A stretch of DNA of 13,708 nucleotides from Acidobacteriota bacterium (GCA_016189965.1 JACPRL010000024.1:1-13708); one strand, 5' to 3'; numbered from the stretch's first letter, positions 1 through 6,653 are shown. Numbers and translations are program-made. The notes: generated by a model not told the origin, from the sequence alone.

Positions 1-387
1 GAGGCGGTCGAGTTCGGGGTCGGGTGGGAGCCGCTGCAGGCGGAGGAATTCGTTGCTGGTGACGAAGAGCTGGCTCTGCAGCGTTCCCTGGCGGGCCAGT
101 ATCTCGTAGAGCACCGCGGAGGCCCAGAAGGAGCAGGCGGTGGCACTCTCCGGCTCGGTGCGGGCGACCTGCTCGAAGAGCTGCAAGGCGGAGGTGAACT
201 CGAGATTGTAGAGGTGGGTGAAGGCGGTGCGGAGCGTGCGCTCGCTTTCCGCCGAGATGGCGGCGGCGGTGGCGGCGCGGACTTGTGCCTCCGCGGTTTC
301 CTCGGTCGTGTCGCGGGGGGTGGCGGGCAACGACACCACGCCCGCCAGCACAACAGCGGCCACGCCTCCCCACACCGGACGATGCAT
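1..387 (-). CDS. Secreted TPR-like protein, N-terminal part (cut by window edge)
   Basis: The reading frame starts at ATG 387 and stays open for 129 codons to the left edge, so the C-terminus is missing. The start is supported by a GGGAGG Shine-Dalgarno just upstream (about 3 nt spacing). Residues 1-22 look like a signal peptide: a short basic start (MHRP), a hydrophobic stretch (VAAVVLAGVVSL) and an ATP-type small-residue exit, so export is inferred. After a low-complexity Ala/Glu linker (about 23-45) comes a helical segment with TPR spacing, including YNLEF near 55 and FEQVARTEPES near 66-76, where the Asn-Leu-Glu-Phe/Ala/Phe/Pro pattern is typical of a TPR unit. Function is unknown; probably a periplasmic protein-interaction scaffold. 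It lies 70 bp downstream of the MBL hydrolase on the same strand and may be co-transcribed with it. Confidence 0.75.
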   Translation of the reverse strand, partial: MHRPVWGGVAAVVLAGVVSLPATPRDTTEETAEAQVRAATAAAISAESERTLRTAFTHLYNLEFTSALQLFEQVARTEPESATACSFWASAVLYEILARQGTLQSQLFVTSNEFLRLQRLPPDPELDRL

Positions 388-457
388 TGGCCTCCCTTTT
401 ACTCGTTTAGGCCGGCGGATGCAAGCGGAACGTTGCCGGCGGCCGGCCGCGCGCGCC

Positions 458-1249
458 TCAGAAGCGCAGCGGGCCGAGCGGGGTGCGCTGGGAAGTGACC
501 AGCAGCTCGGGCCGCTGCGCCAGCGAGAGGGGAAACCGGGCGCAGCGGCGCTCGAGCGCCTGTTCGGCCGCCAGCCGGGCCACTTCGGGCGAATTGTTGT
601 TCTCGCTCAGGTGGGCGAGGATGAAGGTGCGTGCCGCGCCGTCGAAGTCATATTCGAGGAATTGCGCCAACGCTTCGTTGGAGAGGTGCCCCAGGCGGCC
701 CATCACCCGCTGCTTGATGAACCAGGGGTAGGGGCCGTGGCGGAGCATTTCGACGTCGTGGTTGGCTTCCAGCACCAGGCAGTCGCAGTCCCGTAGATGT
801 TCTTTGACCAGGCCGGTCAAGTAGCCCAAGTCAACCGCGAGGGCCAGCCGCACGCCGCCAGCGGTGAAGCGGAAGGCCACCGGGTCGCGCGCGTCGTGCG
901 GCACGGCGAAGGGCATCACCTCGATGTCGCCGATGAGCAACGGTTGGCCGGGGCGGAAAAGCTCCCGCTTGGGCAGCGCGGCAGCCTCCGGCAAGGCGTC
1001 GGCCGTCCCTTCCGACAGATAGACGGGGACGTCAAACTCGGCCGCCAAGACTGACAGATGGGCGGCGTGGTCGGCGTGTTCGTGGGAGACGAGGATGCCG
1101 CTCAGTCGGCAGCCGCCCAGCCCGGCGGCTTCCAGCCGCTTCAGCGTTTCGCGCTTCGAGAGCCCGGCCTCCACCAGCAGGCGCGTGTGCTCGGTGGAGA
1201 GAAGGGCGGCGTTGCCTGCCGAGCCGCTGCCCAGAATGGTCAGTGCCAG
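458..1249 (-). CDS. MBL-fold metal-dependent hydrolase, YycJ/WalJ-like
   Basis: A metallo-beta-lactamase-fold protein of about 263 residues. The fold's metal ligands are visible: HxHxDH (SHEHADH, His56/His58/Asp60/His61), an Asp in AVDLGYLT, and a late His in AHLSENNN, the pattern of the YycJ/WalJ branch of small cytoplasmic nuclease-like MBL proteins. The start is a problem. The family's first strand and glycine loop (LTILGSGSAGN) is encoded just upstream of the first GTG (1174), but no ATG, GTG or TTG lies in frame between that motif and an in-frame TGA near 1320. I therefore place the start at CTG 1249 (or CTG 1243), downstream of a plausible promoter at 1294-1322 with a purine-rich stretch about 13 nt upstream. 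Starting at GTG 1174 would delete strand one. Family assignment is secure; start and substrate are not. Confidence 0.85.
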   Translation of the reverse strand: MALTILGSGSAGNAALLSTEHTRLLVEAGLSKRETLKRLEAAGLGGCRLSGILVSHEHADHAAHLSVLAAEFDVPVYLSEGTADALPEAAALPKRELFRPGQPLLIGDIEVMPFAVPHDARDPVAFRFTAGGVRLALAVDLGYLTGLVKEHLRDCDCLVLEANHDVEMLRHGPYPWFIKQRVMGRLGHLSNEALAQFLEYDFDGAARTFILAHLSENNNSPEVARLAAEQALERRCARFPLSLAQRPELLVTSQRTPLGPLRF

Positions 1250-1293
1250 CGCCGTGGCCGCTTCCTCTCGCTTTCCCTCCGGGAGTCGTGCCA

Positions 1294-1322
1294 GATGTAA
1301 CAGGAAAGCCGGGCGGCGTCAA
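1294..1322 (-). promoter_or_regulatory. Candidate sigma70-type promoter of the MBL gene
   Basis: On the minus strand TTGACG (1322-1317, 5/6 to consensus) is separated by exactly 17 nt from TACATC (1299-1294, 3/6). Transcription would begin near 1287, about 38 nt before the CTG start proposed at 1249. This supports a translation start downstream of 1287. It is inferred from sequence only. Confidence 0.4.
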
Positions 1323-1342
1323 CCCGCCAGCGAGCGGCTCTC

Positions 1343-1369
1343 GGCTTCCGGCAAGGCTTGTCGGAGGCC
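1343..1369. promoter_or_regulatory. Near-perfect 13-bp dyad over a -35 box, possible operator
   Basis: GGCTTCCGGCAAG (1343-1355) and CTTGTCGGAGGCC (1357-1369) are inverted repeats with 11 of 13 Watson-Crick matches, the other two being G-T wobbles as RNA, and one base between them. The right arm covers the candidate -35 box (1358-1363) of the AhpD-like gene. A dyad in that place is what a repressor or redox regulator site would look like; no known operator is recognised. Confidence 0.35.
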
Positions 1370-1386
1370 ACACCCACAGGTAGACT
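1358..1386 (+). promoter_or_regulatory. Candidate promoter of the AhpD-like selenoprotein gene
   Basis: TTGTCG (1358-1363, 4/6) and TAGACT (1381-1386, 4/6) are separated by 17 nt. Transcription would start near G1394, giving a leader of about 40 nt before ATG 1434. The -35 box sits inside the dyad at 1343-1369, and the start falls at the foot of the leader hairpin (1392-1424). Confidence 0.4.
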
Positions 1387-1391
1387 GGGCT

Positions 1392-1424
1392 CTGCTCACC
1401 CCGGCGGCTTGCCGGGCGGAGCAG
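1392..1424 (+). promoter_or_regulatory. 5' leader hairpin abutting the Shine-Dalgarno site
   Basis: CTGCTC (1392-1397) pairs with GAGCAG (1419-1424), and CCCGGC (1400-1405) pairs with GCCGGG (1411-1416). They are separated by a 2x2 internal loop and closed by GGCTT (1406-1410), 12 GC-rich pairs in all. The 3' arm overlaps the first two bases of AGGAGG (1423-1428), the ribosome-binding site of the AhpD-like gene. It could tune translation. If transcription begins at 1394, the lowest two pairs are lost and the stem only abuts the site. Confidence 0.4.
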
Positions 1425-1433
1425 GAGGGCGCT

Positions 1434-1964
1434 ATGACGGTCGTCAAACCGGTTCCCGCGGAGAAACTTCCTACCGAAGCCACAAAGATTTACGACTCGC
1501 TGACGCAGAAATTCGGCCGCGTGCCGAACTTTTTCGCTGTCATGGCGAACCGGCCCAACGTGCTCAAACACTTCCTGCCTTTCTATGCCGCGGTGATGGC
1601 CGAAGGCAGCGTCGAGGCCCGCTACAAGGAGCTGGCCTACCTGAAGGCCGCCACGCTGAATGGCTGCGAGTATTGAACCCGCGCCCACACCGCTTCGGCG
1701 AAGCGGGTCGGCCTCACGGACGAACAGATTGCTGCCATCCCTTTCTACCGCCGCAGCCCCCTCTTCGACGCCCAGGAGAAAGCCACACTGCTCTACGCCG
1801 AACGGGTGACACGCGGCGCCGCCGCCCTGCGCGAGCGCGCCCTCGAGGAGTTGCGGGAGTTCTACACGGAAGAACAGATCGTCGAGCTGACCCTAGTCGT
1901 CGCCGTGGCCAACCTGACCAACCGCTTCAACGACGCCTTGCAAGTCGAGCCTGACCTGGGCTGA
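1434..1964 (+). CDS. AhpD-like peroxidase-family protein, candidate CxxU selenoprotein (in-frame TGA)
   Basis: The ATG at 1434 follows a strong AGGAGG with 5-nt spacing. The frame runs 80 codons to a TGA at 1674-1676, then continues open with fully family-like sequence to a second TGA at 1962-1964: 176 residues, the usual length for a carboxymuconolactone decarboxylase/AhpD-type 'peroxidase-related' protein. The core motif is E66 then C78-E-Y-(UGA81)-T-R-A-H85-T-A, matching the family's E...CxxC...H proton-relay and redox site, with the UGA replacing the second Cys. Residues after the UGA (AKRVGLTDEQIAAIPFY..., ending near EPDLG) are typical of the family, so the downstream half is not random. 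A SECIS-like hairpin lies at 1690-1706. I infer selenocysteine insertion at position 81, giving a Cys-Sec thiol/selenol peroxidase-type centre, probably cytoplasmic. The alternative is a Cys-to-stop mutation or sequencing error in a Cys gene (TGC to TGA is one base). Family assignment is firm; selenocysteine is likely but unproven. Confidence 0.8.
1690..1706 (+). promoter_or_regulatory. Candidate bacterial SECIS element
   Basis: CCGCTTC (1690-1696) and GAAGCGG (1700-1706) form a perfect 7-bp stem with a GGC loop (1697-1699). The stem begins 13 nt after the in-frame TGA, and the apical loop begins 20 nt after it, inside the 16-37 nt range accepted for bacterial SECIS elements; the loop opens with G, as that model requires. 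A competing fold pairs ACCCGC (1677-1682) with GCGGGT (1703-1708). The hairpin lies in codons for conserved residues, so part of the pairing could be chance in GC-rich DNA. Confidence 0.55.
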
Positions 1965-1981
1965 GAGGGCGAGCTGCCGCC

Positions 1982-3718
1982 TTATTCGACCACTACGGGC
2001 ACGGTGGCGGAGCCGGCCAGCCCGCTTCGGTTGTCGCGCACCACCAGGCGCAACTGGTAGCGGCCGGGCAGGAGGTCGAACACGAGCCGGTAGGGGAGGC
2101 CGTCGCGCCGCACCTCGGCGTAGGTCTCCGGCCGCAGCCGCGCCCCCACCGTCTGGTTCAGCGTGTTGACCACCCGTCCCTCGGGCGCCACCGCCGCCAC
2201 CAGAAAATCGACGTCGCACTCGTGCCGCCCGTCGACCTCTAGGAAGCGCAGCGTATGCGCATCGACGGAAAACTCCACCGTCACCCGCTGGCCCACCGGC
2301 GGCGGCACGAAGGCGCGGAAGGTGACCAGGGTGGCCGGCAGGGGGTTGAAGAGGATTTCGTTCAGCTCGCGCTCCTTGGCCTGCGCCAGCAGCTCCCGTT
2401 CGCGCTCGTCGGCGTCGGGCTGGATCGTTCGCGCCGGGTCGAGCGCGTAGTAGCCCCGCCGGTGGCGCACCGCCAGACCCTTCCGCGCCAGCTTGACCTG
2501 CAAGCGGTGGAACCGCCCGTCCCACTCCTTCTGCTCGGGGTAAAAGCCCAGCGTGTAATACGTCGACCCGTCGGCGATGCTCAGGCCGACTGCAGCGTCA
2601 ATGTCGTTGCGGTTGATGAAGGCCCGGCCGCCTGTATCCTCGGCCACTTGCCGCATGGTGTGGTGCGTGGCAATGAGACGGGAATCGCGGCGGCCGAGTT
2701 CCTCGTGGAAGGTCGGCCCCCGCAGCGCCCGGCCCTCGTTGGTGCGGAAGCCCTCGCTGGCGCTGGCCATGGAGTAGCCCACCAGGCCGCGAGCGTCCAC
2801 CGGATAGACCGCCACCTGCGCATCGGAGAGCAAGCTCCCGATGCGCCGGACGTCTTCGCTGTAGGAGCGGAAGTCGGCGAAATTCTCTGCATTCTCCGGG
2901 TAGAGGTTGAAGGGGAACGAGCCCGACACCCAGATGAGGTTCTTGCGCCCGGGATAGCCGGCGGTGGCGCGGCCGATGGCTTCCAGCGCGGCCAGCGTGA
3001 GATCAACCCGGGCGTCGGTGGCGACGGCGGCCTGCTCTTCTTCAAAGCGTTGAATGCCTGCGGCGATGTTGGTGTCGAGGTCGGCGATCTTGGCCAGCGC
3101 CTCGGGGTTCACCAGGGGTTCGTCGCGGGTCAGGTGCACGGAGCGTTCGGGATTGAATTTTTCCAACGCCGCCTGCAGCAGGGCGGGGTCGGAGGTGAAA
3201 TCCTGCAGCACGAAAAGCTGGCTGGTCAGCGCCAGGATGGCCATCCGGTCCTGCGGGCGGAGCTGCGTGTGTAGGTAGCGCAGCATCTGGTCGCGGGCGT
3301 ACGCCTGGTCCTGCTGCGGGGTGTTCAGGGCGTCGAGTAGGAGAACGGTGAGCGGCCCGGGCGGCATCCGGTATTCCGGCCGGTTGGTGTAGACGTGCTC
3401 AGGCAGGGGCGGCGGTGCTGGGCGCTGTGCCATCCGCACCGCCGGCTGCTCCAGCGAGAAGAACGCGATGGGGCGCGCCTGGTCGTTGTCAAGCAGGGTG
3501 AAGTCTTCTTTACGGAGGTCGGTCACCGGCTGGCCTTTCTTGTCGGTGACGACGACGTCGACCAGCACCAGCCGCGTCGTGATGCGCAGCACCGCGGCCG
3601 GCAGGTCGGGCGGGGAGGCGGGCGCCTGGGCAGAGAGCCAGAAGGCGCCGGCCAGCGCCGCCAGCAGCGCGACCGCGGCACATCTCCGGACACAGTGACT
3701 TGTGGTGGTGAAAGGCAT
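1982..3718 (-). CDS. Secreted VWFA-domain protein, Acidobacterial VWFA-related family
   Basis: A 578-residue protein starting at ATG 3718. Residues 1-32 form a signal peptide (basic TTSHCVRR, hydrophobic AAVALLAALAGAFWL, then SAQA), so it is exported. Residues 45-90 carry the opening seen in this family (TTRLVLVDVVVTDKKGQPVTDLRKEDFTLLDND), followed by a Pro-rich linker. A von Willebrand factor A fold spans about 122-330. Its metal-site motif is degenerate, DALNT at 129-133 instead of DxSxS, as is common in this family. The C-terminal part (about 430-578) is beta-rich, ending in a strand-repeat-like segment (RYQLRLVVRDNRSGLAGSATV). The role is unknown; adhesion or protein binding outside the cytoplasm is the usual inference. 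It converges on the AhpD-like gene with 17 bp between stops and diverges from the SpoIIE-type gene. Confidence 0.9.
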   Translation of the reverse strand: MPFTTTSHCVRRCAAVALLAALAGAFWLSAQAPASPPDLPAAVLRITTRLVLVDVVVTDKKGQPVTDLRKEDFTLLDNDQARPIAFFSLEQPAVRMAQRPAPPPLPEHVYTNRPEYRMPPGPLTVLLLDALNTPQQDQAYARDQMLRYLHTQLRPQDRMAILALTSQLFVLQDFTSDPALLQAALEKFNPERSVHLTRDEPLVNPEALAKIADLDTNIAAGIQRFEEEQAAVATDARVDLTLAALEAIGRATAGYPGRKNLIWVSGSFPFNLYPENAENFADFRSYSEDVRRIGSLLSDAQVAVYPVDARGLVGYSMASASEGFRTNEGRALRGPTFHEELGRRDSRLIATHHTMRQVAEDTGGRAFINRNDIDAAVGLSIADGSTYYTLGFYPEQKEWDGRFHRLQVKLARKGLAVRHRRGYYALDPARTIQPDADERERELLAQAKERELNEILFNPLPATLVTFRAFVPPPVGQRVTVEFSVDAHTLRFLEVDGRHECDVDFLVAAVAPEGRVVNTLNQTVGARLRPETYAEVRRDGLPYRLVFDLLPGRYQLRLVVRDNRSGLAGSATVPVVVE

Positions 3719-3741
3719 CGCCGCTCGGCTACCGGATAGTT

Positions 3742-3767
3742 AAACCCCCGAAACACCTGTGGGGTTT
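3742..3767. repeat. Inverted repeat in the VWFA-gene leader
   Basis: AAACCCC (3742-3748) and GGGGTTT (3761-3767) are perfect 7-bp inverted repeats with a 12-nt loop. On the minus strand this falls in the untranslated leader of the VWFA gene, 24 bp before its ATG. On the plus strand a pyrimidine-rich run follows, but there is no plus-strand gene for it to terminate. Confidence 0.4.
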
Positions 3768-3782
3768 CACCTTTCTTTTGTC

Positions 3783-3826
3783 TCGGAGCGGGGTTCAGTG
3801 TTACTCCGATTGTTCTTCAGAGTCAA
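3783..3826 (-). promoter_or_regulatory. Candidate promoter of the VWFA gene with overlapping dyad
   Basis: On the minus strand TTGACT (3826-3821, 5/6) is followed after 17 nt by TAACAC (3803-3798, 3/6); transcription would start near 3791, leaving a leader of about 72 nt. An inverted repeat, TCGGAG (3783-3788) and CTCCGA (3804-3809), brackets the -10 box and the predicted start and could be a regulator site. Inferred from sequence only. Confidence 0.35.
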
Positions 3827-3856
3827 TCACGCCGGTCTGTCAGGCGCATTGAAAAA

Positions 3857-3878
3857 GTGGAACCCTGAAGGGTTCCGC
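3857..3878. repeat. Short hairpin repeat, REP-like
   Basis: GGAACCC (3859-3865), TGAA loop, GGGTTCC (3870-3876) is a perfect 7-bp palindrome, extended to 9 pairs by a G-T and a G-C pair (3857-3878). It lies alone in the 337-bp gap between divergent genes. The shape (short GC-rich stem, tetraloop, intergenic) resembles dispersed REP-type elements; only one copy is in this window. Confidence 0.4.
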
Positions 3879-3925
3879 CACAGCCTTCCCCCCGCGCCTT
3901 CTAAGCCCTCTCCCTGTCTCCGGCT

Positions 3926-3964
3926 GCGTTCTGCGTCGAGAACGCATTCCGGACGCATTTCCGG
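3926..3964. repeat. Dyad followed by a tandem 11/12-bp repeat upstream of the SpoIIE-type gene
   Basis: GCGTTCT (3926-3932) and AGAACGC (3939-3945) are perfect inverted repeats with a 6-nt loop. They run into two direct copies of ACGCATT(T)CCGG (3942-3952 and 3953-3964). This sits 60-100 bp upstream of the -10 box at 4026, a reasonable place for activator or repressor sites. No known regulator motif was recognised. Confidence 0.35.
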
Positions 3965-4025
3965 GCAATCCTCAGAGCGTCCCCACCCTCGGGAGTCGCC
4001 CGCGCCGGGGGCCGGGCGGCTGGCT

Positions 4026-4031
4026 TATAAT
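4026..4031 (+). promoter_or_regulatory. Consensus -10 box (TATAAT) of the SpoIIE-type phosphatase gene
   Basis: A perfect TATAAT lies 24 nt before ATG 4056 and 15 nt before an in-frame GTG at 4047. No -35 box is visible at the normal distance, so either an activator or another sigma factor may be needed. Transcription would begin near 4038, giving a very short leader. This excludes the longer reading frame that extends upstream to 3759. Confidence 0.45.
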
Positions 4032-4055
4032 GCCCGGACTGCGCTCGTGCCCAAG

Positions 4056-6647
4056 ATGACGTCAGTGCCGCGGCCGGTTCTGCTTGCGCTGGCGGTTGTG
4101 TTCGCCGGCGCCACCACGCTCTACGCGGGCATCTGGATGAAGTACGTCCGCTGGCGCCCGCAGGCCTTCCTGGGGGTCGACTTCGACTACGCCCCGTTAG
4201 CCCAGGCCATGCTAGTTCACCAGGTCGTCGCCGGCAGCGCCGCCGAGCAAGCGGGCTTGCGCGCCAGCGACCGCATCGTCGCGGTCAACAGTCGTTCTCT
4301 CGAAAGCTTGGAGCCGTTCTGGGAGGCTGTGGTGCGGGGCCGGCCGGGTGACCGCGTTCGGTTGAGCGTCGAGCGCCCTGAGGCCCCCGGACGGTTGCAG
4401 CTAGATGCCACTTTACGCGCTCGGCCGGATCCGGACGCGAATGCGCCCCTGGCCCAGACCTTGGCTGCCCAATTGATTTTCTGCTACCCGGTTCTGTTCC
4501 TGGCCGTGGGGTTGCCGGTTCTCTTCCTGCGGCTCGACGACCTCAACGCCTGGCTCCTCTCTCTGTTGTTCGCCAGTATGATTGCGGGGGCGCCCCTGCT
4601 TCCCTTTGAGCCGGCCATCCACCCAGCTTTGCGCGGCTTTGCGCTGGCCTACAAGGTGGCGTTTAGTGGAGTGTCAGCGGCGCTCTTCTATTTCTTCTTT
4701 GCCGTCTTTCCTAGCCCCTCTCCCATTGAGCGTCGCCTGCCGTGGCTGAAGTGGGTGCTGCTGGGGAGCGCCCTGGCGGTGTCGGTTCCGCTGGCCCTGT
4801 GGGGATTCTGGGAGGGTTACTCTCATCGTCTGGTGGAGTGGGCTAGGCAGAGTTGGGTCCAGCTCGCTCTCTTCCTGGTGGTTGCGTACGGCCTGGGCAC
4901 GTTTGCCCTGGGATTGATCTCGCTGGTCTGGAACAGCTTGCGTGCCCCCAGCGCCGAGGCGCGCCGCAAGACCCGCGTGATGGTCTGGGGCACGGTGGCG
5001 GCGGTGGCCCCCATCCTTCTCTTCAGCGGGATAGCGGCCGCCATGGGGCGGGAGATCTACTCGTTTCCTTTCTGGGCCTGGGCGCTGGTGGTGCTGGCAT
5101 TGTTCCTTCTGCCGTTGTCCTTTGCCTATGCCGTCGTCATGCACCGGGTGCTGGAAATCCCTGTGCTGCTCAGGCGCAGCGCCCGCTACCTGTTGGTGCG
5201 CCGCGGCGTAGACATCCTGCTGTTGCTCTTGGCCCTGTTGTTCTTTGAGGTTGCGACGGGATTTGCCGACTTTTTCGAAGAGTCCTTCGGCGGCTCGCAG
5301 GGCACCCTCGTTTCTGGGGTCGGATTCGGTATGGTATTCGGCGTGCTCTTCTTGCTGGCGCATCGGCACTTGGAGGCGCGCCTCGGGCGGCGGATTGATC
5401 GTGCCTTCTTCCGCAGCGCCTATGATGCCCGGCAAATCCTCGAAGACCTGGCCGAGAAGACGCGCACGGCGACCAGCCGCGAAGAGCTGGCGACGCTGTT
5501 GCGCCGCCAGGTACGCGAGGCGCTCTACCCGCACACCCGCCACGTCTACTTGGCAGACAGCAGCGGGCAGCTCCGGGCGGTGAGCAGCGACGTCCCCGCC
5601 GAGCTCGAAGCCCTGCCGCACGACTGGCCGCTGCTGGCCGTACTGGCCCGCCGCGGCCAGCCTCTCGACGTGCCGCCACCGGAGGCCCGTCGCGAGTCCA
5701 CCTTCTTCCTGCTCGACCCTTTGCAGCCCGAGTGCTTGGTGCCGCTGGTGGGCCGCGAGGCCAACCTGGTCGGCCTGCTGGTGCTCGGCCCGCGGCTCTC
5801 CGAAGAGCCCTACTCGAGCGAAGACAAACGCTTGCTTGCTTCGGTGGCGAGCCAGGCGGCCGCGGCGGTGGAGAACATCCGTCTGGCGGAGACCATCGCC
5901 GAGCGCCGGGAAGCCGAGCGGCTGGCCGCGCAGGAGATTGAAATCGCCAAGAAGGTGCAGACGCGGCTGTTTCCGCAGAAGAAGCCGCCGCTGCAAACCC
6001 TCGACTACGCTGGCCACTGCCTGCAGGCGCGCGCTGTCGGGGGCGACTACTACGACTTCCTCGAGTTGGGGCCGGGGCGCGTCGGCCTGGTGCTGGCCGA
6101 CATCGCCGGCAAGGGGATTTCCGCCGCGCTGCTGATGGCGAACCTGCAGGCCAACCTGCGCAGCCAGTACGCCGTGGCGCTGGAGGATCTGCCGCGGCTG
6201 CTGCGCTCGGTGAATCGGCTGTTTTGCGAGAACACCGAGCCGGCCAACTACGCTACCGTGTTCTTCGCCGTTTACGAGGACGCCACGCGGCGGCTGCAAT
6301 ACGAGAACTGCGGGCACAACCCGCCGCTGCTGGTGCGCGCCGCCGGCGCAGTGGAGCGGCTGCGGGGGACGGCAACCGTGCTGGGGATGTTCGAGAACTG
6401 GCACTGTGCCGTGGCGGAGGTGGAGATCGAGCCCGGCGACCTGCTGGTGATTTACTCCGACGGCGTCAGCGAAGCGGCGAGCGACACCGAAGAGTTGTTC
6501 GGTGAAGCGCGCCTGCTCGAAACCATCCAGGCCCACTGCCACGGCTCGGCCGAGGAGGTCTTGCGGGCGATTGTGGCTGCCGTCGAGCAGTTCAGCGGCC
6601 GGGAGCAGGAAGACGACATCACGCTCGTTGTAGCCCGCGCCCGCTGA
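4056..6647 (+). CDS. PDZ-membrane-GAF-SpoIIE/RsbU-type protein serine phosphatase
   Basis: An 863-residue multidomain membrane protein. A signal-anchor helix (about 7-27) is followed by a PDZ domain (about 38-116, with GSAAEQAGLRASDRIVAVN at 60-78). About eight or nine hydrophobic segments follow (roughly 135-160, 163-185, 198-219, 232-250, 268-292, 308-328, 337-362, 384-402, 418-436). A GAF-type sensor spans about 463-612, then a helical linker, and a PP2C-like SpoIIE phosphatase domain covers 645-862. Its metal-site signatures are intact: GGDYYDF (662-668, Asp664), ADIAGKG (681-687, Asp682), YSDG (800-803, Asp802) and EDD (852-854). Such proteins dephosphorylate anti-sigma-factor antagonists; here a periplasmic PDZ may sense a protein end and the GAF a small ligand. 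ATG 4056 is chosen because the TATAAT at 4026 excludes longer starts; GTG 4047 is possible. No partner anti-sigma factor is in the window. Confidence 0.92.
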   Translation: MTSVPRPVLLALAVVFAGATTLYAGIWMKYVRWRPQAFLGVDFDYAPLAQAMLVHQVVAGSAAEQAGLRASDRIVAVNSRSLESLEPFWEAVVRGRPGDRVRLSVERPEAPGRLQLDATLRARPDPDANAPLAQTLAAQLIFCYPVLFLAVGLPVLFLRLDDLNAWLLSLLFASMIAGAPLLPFEPAIHPALRGFALAYKVAFSGVSAALFYFFFAVFPSPSPIERRLPWLKWVLLGSALAVSVPLALWGFWEGYSHRLVEWARQSWVQLALFLVVAYGLGTFALGLISLVWNSLRAPSAEARRKTRVMVWGTVAAVAPILLFSGIAAAMGREIYSFPFWAWALVVLALFLLPLSFAYAVVMHRVLEIPVLLRRSARYLLVRRGVDILLLLLALLFFEVATGFADFFEESFGGSQGTLVSGVGFGMVFGVLFLLAHRHLEARLGRRIDRAFFRSAYDARQILEDLAEKTRTATSREELATLLRRQVREALYPHTRHVYLADSSGQLRAVSSDVPAELEALPHDWPLLAVLARRGQPLDVPPPEARRESTFFLLDPLQPECLVPLVGREANLVGLLVLGPRLSEEPYSSEDKRLLASVASQAAAAVENIRLAETIAERREAERLAAQEIEIAKKVQTRLFPQKKPPLQTLDYAGHCLQARAVGGDYYDFLELGPGRVGLVLADIAGKGISAALLMANLQANLRSQYAVALEDLPRLLRSVNRLFCENTEPANYATVFFAVYEDATRRLQYENCGHNPPLLVRAAGAVERLRGTATVLGMFENWHCAVAEVEIEPGDLLVIYSDGVSEAASDTEELFGEARLLETIQAHCHGSAEEVLRAIVAAVEQFSGREQEDDITLVVARAR

Positions 6648-6653
6648 AACTAA

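Noticed and set aside
1674..1676. The TGA as evidence for a non-standard genetic code
   Set aside because: TGA terminates several neighbouring genes at expected positions, so only position-specific recoding or a mutation fits.
1358..1954. Large plus-strand open frame overlapping the AhpD-like gene in another frame
   Set aside because: It is a GC-rich shadow frame with an arginine/proline-rich composition and no domain; the 1434-1964 frame has the family motifs on both sides of the UGA.
2255..3274. Long plus-strand open frame inside the VWFA gene
   Set aside because: It is an antisense shadow of a well-recognised gene, with no start context or recognisable motif.
3759..4055. N-terminal extension of the SpoIIE-type protein from 3759
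   Set aside because: The region is non-coding in style, holds several dyads and a perfect TATAAT, and gives a low-complexity peptide before a clear signal-anchor start at ATG 4056.
4674..6542. 622-codon minus-strand frame inside the phosphatase gene
   Set aside because: It has no start signal, its composition is typical antisense of GC-rich coding DNA, and it covers conserved phosphatase codons.
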